A stretch of 64,000 bases of DNA from Antiaris toxicaria. Its lineage: Eukaryota > Streptophyta > Magnoliopsida > Rosales > Moraceae. The position numbers and the translations under genes were made by a program. Below, one piece after another: positions 35,150 to 46,605 of the stretch (position 1 is the stretch's first letter; each line of letters opens with the position of its first letter). Location: the NCBI GenBank assembly GCA_035233585.1, contig CP141154.1:72384501-72448500 (forward strand), read 5' to 3'. Below the pieces are notes generated by a model that was given only the letters and a program-made list of their open reading frames with translations, did no database searches and had not been told where the DNA came from.

Positions 35150-36073
35150 ATCCAAGCACTACCTCCTCGACCAGTCGTCAATCCACCAATCGCTATAGAT
35201 ATTCCAGTTGTTGGTGGACGAGCCTATGTAGGATCCAGAGTATCGGTATTAGCTGTACATACCTTCAGAGGTAGTCATCCACCCACATTTGAGGGAGGTC
35301 AAAAAGGCATCTCTACCCGAGATTGGCTGCATGATGTGGAGATGATCATGCACTAGTGTGACATTGATGAGGACTGCTGGGTCCTGTTAGTAGTTGGTAC
35401 TTTCTGTGAGGATGCATGGATGTACTAGGAGTATTGCGATCAGGAAATGCTGTTAGGACTCGAATGGGCTAAGTTTAGACATATTATGATACTATAGTTT
35501 CCACTAAAGAGTCCAGCATCACCGGTTCCAGACCCTTTAGAGAGTAGGGTAGTGACTCCGCCACCGGCTATGCCCAGGTATGTAGATATGAGAGAGTTTG
35601 TTCTTTGAGCTGAGAGACTCTAGATGCTACTGAGTGATACTGTTTTCACATATGTAGTACGGTTTGAGGAGAACGTTGTGAGGAGATGTCCTATGTCTAA
35701 CCTCATTGATGAGGATTTCTGTGATATTTTCTGGAAGGGGCTTATGATAGACTTACGACAAAGGGTAACCCCTCTATATCCTACTATACTACGTGAGTTT
35801 ATAGTTATGGTAGCTAAGGTAGAGGAGGAGTTGATGATGGAGCGCATGGTGCATAAGAGACGCGAGCTACTATTACAAGATGCCATGCTAGATCGTCTTT
35901 ATGGTGAGCGACCTATGGTAAATGACCATGAGACCGGGCCATCAAGATGACAAGAGGGTACGAGTCCCACTAGAGGATTGACACCATCTGAGGCCGAAAA
36001 TGGTACGGATGAGGATAACAAGGATCCAGAGGAATTTTCGCAAGTTCCAGATCAACCTCAACCAGGGGACTAG
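35150..36073 (+). pseudogene. gag1, extra Gag-like ORF of element 1 (5' truncated)
   Basis: One frame runs from the deletion junction to a TAG at 36071-36073, broken by stops at about 35354, 35427, 35491, 35607, 35619 and 35948. It shows TFRGSHPPTFEGG, TRDWLHDVEMIM, CDIDEDCWVLLVVGTF, then VVRFEENVVRRCPMSN and VAKVEEELMMERM. The layout (PP.FEG, WL..ME, an acidic linker, then a helical RF...E..RR segment) resembles a retrotransposon Gag core, yet a separate canonical gag follows at 36351. A short accidental frame (from 35114) fuses LTR codons to it. The homologues at 50574 and 63277 lack a pol link, so it is a distinct ORF. Function is inferred only. Confidence 0.7.
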
Positions 36074-36350
36074 ATGTAAAAACATATAAGATATATAAAT
36101 GTATAAATGTATATATCTGTATATGTGTATGTATGACTGTATCGGAAGGCCATTTTGAAAAAAAAAGATCCTTCGAGTTGATGTGTATATGAAAATTTTG
36201 AAATGAAATGACATGGAATTTTGATATGTTCAAAATGATGAGATGTCTAAAATTATATGACAATCGAAACTATTTTTATTTGTATTGTAAAAATATGTTT
36301 GTTGAAAATCTAACAATGGATTTTCATGCGATTATAGGAAATAGAAAAAG
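36074..36350 (+). promoter_or_regulatory. AT-rich spacer between gag1 and gag2
   Basis: This 277-bp spacer is non-coding in all frames and rich in TATA-like repeats (ATATATAAATG..., GTATATATCTG). It is well kept in the second element at 51637-51904. It could serve as an internal promoter or leader for the gag2-pol message; that is inference. Confidence 0.35.
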
Positions 36351-37590
36351 ATGGTGAATCCACGAAACTTGAGAAATATTAGAGGATGTCCAGTCCTTTC
36401 TAAAAGAGTAGATGAGTTACAACCTATGCTAAAGCTCAGATGAAAGCAAATGCTAAGCTGAGATAAAGAATAGAGTAGATGGAACAGAGGCAAGGCTAGG
36501 ATGAAGGTCAAACCTCTCAGATGGCTACACCGGAACCAGAAGTGCTGCTGGTCGTGCCGTAGATAGTAGTAGAACCCCAACCACAATCCCAAGTTAACCA
36601 GGAACCACTATATGAATGATTTCGACGGACGAAGCTACTGGAATTTGAGGGTTCCACCAACCCATTAAAAGCAGAGGAATGTTGTCCTCATTCCACATGA
36701 TTCTAGAATTCATGAATTTAAATGATTAAGAAAGGATCATGTGTGCAACTTTTGTATTGAAGAAAGATGTAAGATTTTGGTGGGACACCGTTAAGCAGAG
36801 AAGGAACATGTTCATAATGTCATGGTTAGATTTCTTAGAGGAATTTAACCAAAAGTACTATGACCCCGCATTGCTGCGACCCCAACAGAGGGAGTTCACA
36901 GAATTGAAACAGGAAAACATGACAATTATTGAAGTCTGTCAGAAGTTCGACCAGTTATCCCGCCTATGTCCATATGTTGTCTCCACGGAGAGGGAGAAAA
37001 TTCAAAAGATGCTGGGAGTGTTTCGACCTGAAATCTCAGCATTGGTAGATAGTGAGTTAACGCCACCCACTACTGTATCGTATTATGTCAGTCAAGCATT
37101 AAGGGCTGAGTATAACTTAGCTCGACAAAGGGAGGAAAAGGAAAAGATTTGGGATGCCAAGACGAAGGAAAAAGTCTTGGCCAAAACCGCACAAGTGGGA
37201 TCACAAGTCAGACAAGGAAGTAAGATGAATCAGAACACTAAGGCCAGACAATCAAATACTTCTAGCCAACAGTCTCAAGGAAAGAGGAAGGGGAATAATT
37301 CTAGAAATAGAAACCAGTAGTGGAGGTTGAATAATAATGCTAGACCTATTGTTCGTGACTGTGTTATTTGTGGAAAAAGGCATCTAGGTCGATGCAGACT
37401 TGCACCAAATGCCTGTTTCTATTGTGGAAAAGATGATCATTTTGCTAGAAACTGTCTTGAGAATAGGCAAAATACACAGGGAATATTCCAGCCATAGCAG
37501 CAACGTCCGCAAGCCCATACAGTACAAGCAAATATTGAAGGCTCTTCGCATTCTGAGACACAGGAAAGATCAGAATGATTTCCTCGTGCA
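36351..37590 (+). pseudogene. gag2, canonical Ty3/gypsy Gag of element 1
   Basis: The likely start is ATG at 36351 (MVNPRNLR...). A coiled-coil-like N-terminus follows (VDELQ.ML...; clearer in the second element). The Gag core is open at 36739-37320: KKDVRFWWDTVKQRRN, SWLDFLEEFNQKYYDPALLR, FDQLSRLCPYVVSTEREK, then a basic Gln/Ser-rich linker. Two zinc knuckles follow at 37360-37455: CVICGKRHLGRC and CFYCGKDDHFARNC. Frameshifts near 36430 and stops near 36480-36730 and 37320 break it. Gag forms the virus-like particle and the knuckles bind RNA. It shares a frame with the protease after it. Confidence 0.88.
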
Positions 37591-37599
37591 GATGCTAGA

Positions 37600-38016
37600 G
37601 TGATGGTCTATATTAAGGAAGATACAAAAGCCGGGACGTCCAATATAGTGACAGGTCAGCTTTCTGTCATTACTTATTTGGCATCTATTTTATTTGATTC
37701 TGGAGCTACACATTCGTTTATTTCATATGAGTTTACGAACAAGATAGGATATCCAAAAGATAACATAGGGCTGACCTTTAGAACGGCTTTACCCTCAGGG
37801 GAAGTATTGATGTCTAATTATTAGTTACCACATGTGCCAATAATTATGGCAAATAGGGAGTTGTATGCAGAATTGATCGTGATGGAGCTTGCTGATTATG
37901 ATGTAATCCTAGGAATGGATTTCCTAGGAAAGTACCAAGCCACGATCGATTTTCAGAAGCAGAAGATAACTTTTCAACCCAACCGGGAAGATGGATTTGA
38001 GTATGTCAGATCATAA
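37600..38016 (+). pseudogene. Aspartic protease of element 1
   Basis: The same frame as gag2 continues as MVYIKEDTKAGTSN, the active site ILFDSGATHSFIS (about 37687-37725), a TAG after MSNY at 37822, then DYDVILGMDFLGKYQATIDF. It matches the minus-strand protease (31945-32412). A decayed linker with NEFLDVFPEELPRLPTERE continues to about 38300, where small indels shift the frame before RT. Confidence 0.88.
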
Positions 38017-38350
38017 CATAAACCGAGGAAGACGATGATTAATTCGATGGAAGCAAGAAGGCTAATGTCTGGTGGCTTTGCTAGATATTTAGCATACATA
38101 GTGGATGCGACGGAGGAATAGAAACTTCAACCTAATGATGTTCCTATAGTAAACGAGTTCCTCGATGTCTTCCCAGAAGAATTACCTAGACTGCCGACTG
38201 AACGAGAGATCTCTTTTGAGATCAAACTAATGCTAGGAACTATACCTATTTTAAAGGCACCATACTAGATCGCACTAGTGGAGTTGAAGGAGCTGCAAGA
38301 GTTCTTGACAAGGGATTCATACGTCAAGTTATTCCTCATGGGGTGTTCTA

Positions 38351-39480
38351 GTGTTGTTTGTCAAGAAGAAGGATGGTACATTTCGCATATGCATCGACTA
38401 CCGGGAGTTGAACAAGGTTACGGTCAAGAATAGGTATCCGTTACCTAGAATTGACGACTTGTTTGATCAACTCAAAGGCACAGTGGTATTCTCTAAGATC
38501 GATCTGTGATCGGGGTATCATCAACTGCGGATCAAGGAGAGTGACATCCCAAAGACCGTATTTCAGACCCGTTACGGTCAGTACGAATTTCTTGTGATGT
38601 CATTTGGGTTGACAAATGCACCAGCTGCATTCATGGACCTAATGAATCGAGTCTTCAAGGAATATCTAGATAAGTTTTTCATTGTGTTTATCAATGACAT
38701 ACTTATATATTCAAATACTCATAAGGAGCATGAAGAACACCTGAGGACTGTCCTACAGATAATAAGGAAGCATCAACTCTATGCAAAATTCTCTAAGTGT
38801 GAATTTTGGCTAAATAGAGTACATTTCCTCGGACATGTGGTTTCCAAGGAAGGAATCACTGTAGATCCTGCAAAAGTAGAGGCGATCAATGAATGGCCTA
38901 CACCTAAGAATTTGACAGAAATACAGAGTTTCTTAGGTCGAGCCAGCTATTATAGAAGATTTGTCGAGGGATTCACATGACTCGCTGCACCTCTCATGGC
39001 TTTGACATGCAAAAAAAGGAAGTACGAGTGGACTGAAGTCTGCGAAAGGAGCTTCCAAGAGCTGAAGAAGTGATTAACGAGCGCACCGATCCTTACACTT
39101 CCTGCTAAAGGGGAGATGTTTATGATTTTCAACAATGCTTCAAAGATGGGATTAGGAGTTGTCCTGATGCAAGGCGATCAGGTGATTGCTTATGCCTCGC
39201 ATCAATTAAAGAACCATAAGCAAAATTATCCCACACATGATTTGGAACTTGCCGCAGTAGTATTCGCACTGAAAATTTGGTGATATTATTTATGTAGAGC
39301 TCAGTGTCAGATTTATACTGACCATCAGAGTCTAAAGTACTTCTTCACGTAAAGGGAGTTAAATATACAATAAAAGAGATGGTTGGAGCTGGTAAAGGAC
39401 TATGATTGCAAAATCCTCTACCATCTTGAAAAAGCCAATCGTGTTGTAGATGCGTTAAGTAGAAAATCTGCTATTTCACA
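38351..39480 (+). pseudogene. Reverse transcriptase and RNase H of element 1, active sites lost
   Basis: RT motifs in order: FVKKKDGTFRMCIDYRELNK, NRYPLPRIDDLFDQLKG, SKIDL then a stop, HQLRIKESDIPK, SFGLTNAPAAFMDLMNRVF, and the catalytic motif, here FINDILIYS with Asn (AAT, 38693-38695) for the first Asp of FIDD. RNase H begins near 39090; its first catalytic Asp is also Asn (AAT, 39134-39136: FNNASKMGLG against YSDTSKMGLG in the minus copy). HDLELAAVVFALKIW and VVDALSRKS follow. Stops at several Trp, Gln and Arg codons make it non-functional. Confidence 0.93.
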
Positions 39481-40555
39481 ATAACTACCGATTGGAAAAT
39501 TTCCAAAACCATTGCAGCATGAGATCAACGCATTGAAGATGGAGCTGATATATGAAAGATTGGTTGCACTTCAATTGGAATCATCACTATTTGAGGACAT
39601 TAGAGAGGCTCAAAGGCGAGACTCAAATCTAGCAAGTCCTTAAGAGGGAGTATCTAAAGAAGGATTGATCTTACGTCAGGGAAGAATTCATGTTCCCAAT
39701 GATGAAGGATTAAAAAGGCAGATTATGGTAGAAGCCCATGAAATGCCCTATTCATTGCATCCCAAAGCTAGCAAGATGTACCAGTATTTGAGATTGCAAT
39801 TCTGGTAGAAAGGGATGAAGAAGGACATCACAGAATTTGTAAGCCGATGTATGACGTGCTAAAAAGCTAAGGCTGAAGACCGGCATCCAAGCGGAAAGCT
39901 AGAGCTGTTAGAGATTCCCAAATGGAAATGGGAACATATTACGATGGACTTTGTAGTAGGACTGCCGAAAACCCAACAAGGCTACGATGCCATTTAGGTT
40001 ATTGTTGATAGATTGACAAAGACGGCAAGGTTCATAGCAATGAAAACAACTTTTTCAATGGAAAAGTTGTCAAACCTCTATGTTAACCATATTGTCAGGT
40101 TACATGGAGTTCCTAAGTCAATTGTATCAGATCGTGATGCATGGTTCACTTCAAATTTCTAGAAGTGCGTGTAAGAAACCATGGGAACGGAAGTACCTCT
40201 AAATATAGCATTTCATCCGCGGATGGATGGGCCATCTAAGTGAAGGATTCAAATGCTAGAAGACATGCTTAGTGCATGTACAATAGATTTCCAGGGAAGC
40301 TGGAATGAGAAACTTCCATTGGTAGAGTTTTCGTATAACAATAGCTACCAAGCTTCTATAGGAATGGCAATCTATGAAGCTTTATATGGAAGGAAGTGTA
40401 GATCACTTGTTCATTGGTATGATCTACAAGAAAAACAGCTACACAAGATGGATTTTGTGCAACAAACAACTGATGCAATTGCAAAAATACAGCAACGGAT
40501 GAAAATAGCGCATAGCCTACAGAAGAGTTATGCGGATAAACGATGAAGATCTCTG
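39481..40555 (+). pseudogene. Integrase of element 1, catalytic Glu lost
   Basis: Visible motifs: EAHEMPYSLHPKASKMY (HHCC His half), FVSRCMTC, EHITMDFVVGLPKT (first Asp), SIVSDRDA (second Asp), then FHPRMDGPSK, where the catalytic Glu of the family is Lys (AAG, 40238-40240), followed by a stop. The open segment 40253-40546 carries MLEDMLSACTIDF, VEFSYNNSYQASIG and YEALYGRKCRS. At least five stops interrupt the core, mostly at positions where the minus copy has Trp or Gln. Not functional. Confidence 0.9.
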
Positions 40556-40980
40556 GAGTTTAACAAAGGGGATTTCGTATTCTTAAGAGTTTCACCAATG
40601 AAAGGGATAATGCGGTTCGGTAAGAGAGAAAAATTGAGTCCAAGATATATTGGGCCATATAAGATTATCGAACACATTAGGACGGTTGCCTATAGATTGG
40701 TATTACCTCCAGAAATGTCGACAGTGCACAATGTATTTCATGTGTCCATGCTGCGGAAGTATAAATCGGATCTGTCCCATGTACTGAAACATGAACTGAT
40801 CCAGATCCAGGAAGACCTAACTACGAGGAGAAGCCTATACAAATATTAGCATGAGAAGACAAGGTTTTAAGGAATAAAATGATTCCATTAGTCAAAGTGC
40901 TATAGAGAAATCACAACATAGAAGAGGCTACATGGGAGCGCGAAGATGAGATTAGAAAATTATACCCCCACTTATTCTAA
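40556..40980 (+). pseudogene. Integrase C-terminus with chromodomain-like tail, element 1
   Basis: The open part 40598-40849 has RYIGPYKIIEHIRTVAYRL, VHNVFHVSMLRKYKSD and LSHVLKHELIQIQEDL. A one-base loss near 40824 then shifts the frame; the correct frame continues through VLRNKMIPLVKVL and NIEEATWERE to TAA at 40978-40980. This tail, with EATW and a terminal YPHLF, is typical of Tekay/Del-like chromoviruses, where it is thought to read chromatin marks. Confidence 0.88.
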
Positions 40981-41000
40981 ATTTTCAAAGATGAAAATTT

Positions 41001-41016
41001 TATAAGAATGGGTGAA
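41001..41016 (+). other. Decayed polypurine tract of element 1
   Basis: TATAAGAATGGGTGAA lies directly before the LTR start TGTGATAACTAGG. The minus element has GGAGGGG where this one has GAATGGG. Confidence 0.6.
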
Positions 41017-43136
41017 TGTGATAACTAGGAATTTTCAGATTCTCGAATAGAATTAAAATTGTATGTATATAACAATTTTGATGAATAAAATGTAAAAAGT
41101 TGTATTTTAATACTATTGAGAATATTGTAAAAATATTCTGACAGTGTTAAAGAGTATGAATTCAGAGATGGAAAATCTTCCCAAATAGAATCAGGTGAGA
41201 CGGCTTGAAAACAAAGCCAAAAACCCTAGAGAGTGCACGGAAGTGCACTAAAAGACAAAATTTTACTTTAATGAATTTTGGTTAAACGTAAGCAAAATAA
41301 CGCAGACCGATCACACCGGAGGCGCCCAGAACCCGCCTATGTGATTTCGGTAAAGCTCCGCTCGGTTTGACTTTCGGTCAAAATTTGACCACGAATTAAT
41401 TCATGAAGTAATATGTGAATTAATTAGGTGCATCATAATTATGATGTCATAAATAGAAAATTTTAGCTTGTAAAGTAAGTTTGGCTACATGTATGGCTAG
41501 GATTTAATGCCTTTTTGATCAAAGGCCATGATCAAGCCAAAATGGCTTGAAACAAATTTTAGTAAAATGGGAAAAAGGGGGCTCGGCCACATGGGAAAAA
41601 ATTAGCCACAAGATTTTATTTTGACCCCAAAATTTTTGCTAAAAAGTCCCTAGACAATATGCAAAGTGTTGGGAAAATTTACAAAAAGGTCCCTCACTTT
41701 CTGCCTATAAATAGGCATGAGAAAATTCATGTGGAAAATTAGAAAACCAAGCCAAAATCTTGCCCCTTTGAATACATGGACTCTCCTCCCATTTCAAGCA
41801 AAATTTTGACAAGTTTCTCACACCGAATTAGCTTCCAATCCAAGTCTAAGTTGCAAGGAAACAACTTGATAAGGTGAGCTTCTAATTTGAAGCGATTTTT
41901 AGTGTTTGTTCTTCAAGAAATCCATGTATATTGGGTGTTGAAAAATGTTGAGAAAATTGATGATTTGTTGTAAGTGTTATGTTGGTTTGGTGATGTGTTA
42001 ATCAAAGCATGAATTAGAAGTAAGAAACAAGCAAAATTTATGCATGTTTCACTTGAAAATCCATGGGCTTTGGGTGAAGGAAACGAGAAAATTTTGTGAT
42101 GAAAAATGAGAAGGAAATGTGTGATAAGAACTTTAGGAATGAGAAAAATTTTCCTAAGGTTTTAAGTATGAAAACCGTGGCTAAAAAGGGTTAGAATGGA
42201 ATGAAATTTCTTAGGGTTTTAATGTTGAAATGTGCATTAGAAAACCTAAGAGTGATATGTAATAAATGAACATTGTCATGAAAAATGTTTGGTGTTGTTT
42301 TCCAAGTAAAAACCGTGGATATCGTTGAAGAAAAATTGATGAAATTGTGTTGTGATTTGAATGATGTTAATGTGGAGAATTTTTATACAAAGTTTGGCAA
42401 CTTTATATAAAATAGGCCTCTAGTATAGTATGTGGCAGGTATAAAGGTTCTGAGGTGTACCTAATGCCACGAAACCTAAAAATACAAGCAGAAATACTAT
42501 CGAATTTCTAAAACGGCATAAAGGCATTTTGGGAAACGAGGGATGAAAATGTTAGGCTCGGAAATAAAATCGAGACCCCTCGGTGGGTTAGGGTTAATAA
42601 TGAAAACCTAACCCAAAAGAAATAGTAAAACACCTTTAGTGTCTAAAATACCAAGAATGAGAAAAAAAATTCACGTTAGGGGTATTTTAGGAAACGAGGG
42701 GGAAAAATTATGGTCAGGATAGAAAACCTGAGCCCTTCGGGAATAAAGGCTCGAGGATGTGATGAGAATCATTTCAAGAGTAGTGAAATTCCCATTTGAG
42801 GCTCCGAAACTCTAGAAAAACGAGAAATGACCCTAGATGTCGGATGAATAATAACCGAGGGTTGGGTGATGAATAGTTATTGATTCTACAGCAAATAAAG
42901 CTGTAAAAAGATACAGAATTTTAGGGAATATTATTTTGTAATATTTGAGTTTAGAAAATCCAAGAAAAATGATAGAACAGAATTGATACAGTCTCGAGAC
43001 CCGTTAGGGGTAAAATGGTCATTTTGACCAAAAATTTTAGGCTCGGAAAGGATCGTAAAGGATCTAGAATGTTTAAAATAAGATTCTAGAGGCCATAATA
43101 AAGATTTTAAGGTTAAAATCTAAAAAAAAAATAAAG

Positions 43137-43226
43137 TACACGGGCGTGTACTATGGAATACGGCCGTGTAATGTGAACCTGAGAGGTACACGGGCTTGGA
43201 CACGGGCGTGTTACAAGCCGTGTACC
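43137..43226 (+). repeat. Palindrome cluster in LTR-A
   Basis: TACACGGGCGTGTAC, TACGGCCGTGTA, ACACGGGCGTGT and GCCGTGTACC occur within 90 bp. Several are perfect or near-perfect palindromes. Confidence 0.65.
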
Positions 43227-44879
43227 ATATAAAAAGTTAAAATGTGTTGAATTGTTAAGTGATATGAATATATCCAAAGTAATAAATAATGTTGGGCATT
43301 AACAGACAATATTTTGTCTGTAGGGACCCAAATTAGAGACAAAACTACAGGGGACATTCAGGATTAGACGTTATCGCAGTGGTGGTGAGTTGAAGCATGT
43401 TCATGTCTACAACATGAAATACTGTAATATTTCATTATGTACTAGTGGTGCATTAGATGTAAGTCCTATGGGCAATAGGTGGTAGCAAGACTAATACACT
43501 TAATGAGCTGATAAATTGAGTAGTGTACTATGGGTATACTATGAGAAGAGTGTGACTAAAATTAAGACAAACCCTTAAAGAGAAAATGAGTAAGACCTAC
43601 GGGCAACAGAGGTTCCTAACCTTGAGGTGACGATTAATATCACTTGGTTAAAACTGTAATTGAAAGATGGTAAAGAAACTACTTTTGGCGTACCGCCCCT
43701 CCAACAAGAGTGGTGGAGGTTACAGGTCTTTCAGGGATATAATGACCACTACGGGCGATGATAGGACTGGAGAGGAAGGAGCCTTAGGGTCACTCCAAAG
43801 GCCCTCCCAGTCAACGCGCATATGATATCGGTATAAGGCCAAAAGAACCCAAAACCAGAATATAAGCAAAGATAATAGATAAAATATTATGAAAGCCATA
43901 ACTGAGCATAATTGAGCACAACCGACACTAGCACTAAGTGTAGTGGGCTCGGTTAGGGTGACATTAATAGTAACCGATAAAAGTCAAAGTTACAATTTAT
44001 TGGTCAAAGGTCAAAGTTTCTATTCATGGTGAATAGTATTCATGGATGAATAGTACTATTCATAGAAAATTGGATTTTTGATGTTTTTGAATCTATATGA
44101 TTCTTAGTACATATGTTTAAACTTACTGAGCCTGTTAGCTCATCAGTTTGTTTGCGACAACCAGAAAATTTTATCATTCTTGGAAAATCAGTACATGGAA
44201 TGTACATGATGAATTTTATGTTAAAAATAGGAAATGTAGTGATTTTATGTGTGTACGCATGTATGTCATACACAGTATCAAGAAATTGGTCATAATGACA
44301 TTTTCTTGATATAAAACGGATATATTTAGATTTAGTATGCTCAAATTAGTCAACTGAGCATAAAATGTAATTTTTGATCAGGAGACATGCAGTATCAAGA
44401 AATTGGTCAAGATGACCTTTTCTTGATATAAAACTGATATATTTATAATCAGCATACTCAAATTAGTCATTTGAGTACAAAAAGTAATTTTTGATCAGGA
44501 AACATGTTGTACCAGAAAACTGGTTAAGATGATCTCGGATGAAGATAAAACTGATATATTTGCATTTAGCACACCCAAATTAGTTAGTATAGCCTATTAC
44601 TATGCTCAAATTAGTTAATTGAGTACAAAGGTAATTTTGACTGGAAATTCGCAGTAACGGAAACTAGTCGAAATAATCTCGAATGAAAATAAAACTAATA
44701 TATTTGGGTTTAGCACGCCCAAATTAGTCAGGATAGCCTATGTTGAAATTTTGAACAAAAAAAGTATAAATAAGGGCAAAAAATCAGAAATTGCCAAACA
44801 GTCCCCCATATTTTTCCTCTCCCTCTTTTCCCCCACACCCCCACAAATGAATAGTAACAGACCACTGGAAACAGTGTCC

Positions 44880-45650
44880 ATTTTCGACACCGCCGGTCTC
44901 GTTGGAAAGCTCTCGCCGAGCTGAGTCCAACGGTGTACCGAGTCAATGGAACGGCCACCGAAGCAAGCCGCACGCACCACCCGAAGGTCGCCAGAGGCCA
45001 AGAAATTTGCGACATCGGATCTCCGTCGTCCGACGTCCAATCGACACGATTCCGGTCCCACAAGTTTTGTGGTGAAGAGCAGAACAAAACCCATAGCTCA
45101 TTTCACCTCAACAGCTGCTGGATCGTGCCGCCTGAAGCTTCGTCATTGCCATCGTGTCGCCACCGTGAAACTCGCCGTTTCTGGCAGAGTTGAGCCACAC
45201 TACCGGTATCAAAATGCTTAGAATTTCATGGGGAACAAAAGCCCCAAATCAATTTTAAGCAAAAACTTCAGGAAAACGAAGATTCAAGCATGCCCCCGTC
45301 GTTCATTTTCGGGGGTTAATTTCCGGCAATTGGAGCTTCAATTGGTGAAATTGACACCACCAATAAGTTCCTCACATCGAGATCTACGAGATGGTGGCCT
45401 TCTTTTTCATCACTGCTGCCGGTCAACACCAGTCAATTGTCGATCAACATCGGTCAACGGCGACTAGTGACCAAAAATTAAAGAATGGCCCGTTGGCCTA
45501 TTTTCGACGTTCCGGACACATTCGTGGCGTCAGAATTGCAAGACAGAATTTCAAAAATAAAGAACGGAGGATCAAAGTTTGTGTACGCGAGATCGAACGG
45601 CCCCGTCGATCGTCGATTGAAGTCAATCTACCCGATGGACGTCGTTGAAT
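44880..45650 (+). other. GC-rich block with open frames, second LTR-B copy; coding status unknown
   Basis: This is equivalent to 20474-21216. Here the main frame (44946-45221) begins with ATG, 182 bp after the TATA box, and ends HYRYQNA, like CWYQNA in the first copy. A frame starting MGNKSPKS follows at 45228, and another (45391-45648) contains PLAYFRRSGHIRGVRIARQN, which is matched by the minus-strand B' frame GSLAYFRRSGRIRGVGIARR. Persistence of open frames in three copies is notable but could reflect shared recent ancestry plus high GC. Confidence 0.4.
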
Positions 45651-46605
45651 GACTCCGATAGTAATTTCAACTATTTTAATTTCTCAATTTATTAATTAGG
45701 ATGATTAGGTATTAATTATGAACTATGTGTATGAAAAATAGTCAAATAAGAAAAAGTGTAAAATGTGAAGATTTTTACGTAAAAGTTGAGTTTTACGTAA
45801 AAATATAGGCCTCTGATATAGTATGTGGCAGAATAGAATTAAGTTAGATGGTTTCGAGGCGTTTCCTAAACGCTGAGAACCCAAAAATTAAGCGGAAATA
45901 CTGTCGAAATTTCAAAAACGGCGCAAAGGGGTATTTTAGGAACCAAAGGGTAAAAATATGGTCGGGATGAAAACCTGAGCCCCTCGGTGATCTAGGCTCG
46001 AAAAAGAGGATTAACGACCTAGGGTCGGAATAGTGCCACCCGAGGGTCGGTGAATAGTGATCCGAGCATTTTGGCGTTTAATGTTGAAAAAAACTCGAAA
46101 AGGCTTAAGAAAAATAATTTTATGATTTTTGGGTTTAGAAAATCCAGTCTAAGTAATAAAATGAAAATGATATGGCCCAAAGACCTGTTAGGGGCAAAAC
46201 AGTCATTTTGACTGAAAATTTCAAGAATGATAGAAAAGGGCCCTAATGGACTTAGAATGGTTTAATTAAGATTCTAAGGGCCAAAACTAAGTCGTAAATC
46301 AAAGAAAAGTAAGGTTATAATAAAAAAAAAATCCCATTAGGGGAAAAATGATAATTTTGCCAAAAATTGGAACAAAATGGTAAATTTTCTAAGAGTAGAC
46401 AGAAAAGTTATAAATGGGATAATAAAGCCCTAAATTCATGATTATGAAATGAAACGTAGAATTTTTACGTTTTATTAAGTGTTATGTATGATTTAAGTAA
46501 CGAAAATAACTGTAAATATTTCGATTATAAGAATCTGATACAGACGCGATAAAGGGACGTCTACAGACCAAGGAATTACAAAAGGAGATACGAGCAGAAG
46601 TATCA

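Noticed and set aside
38351..40980. An active, autonomous retrotransposon
   Set aside because: Many stops, frameshifts and lost catalytic residues rule out function in this copy.
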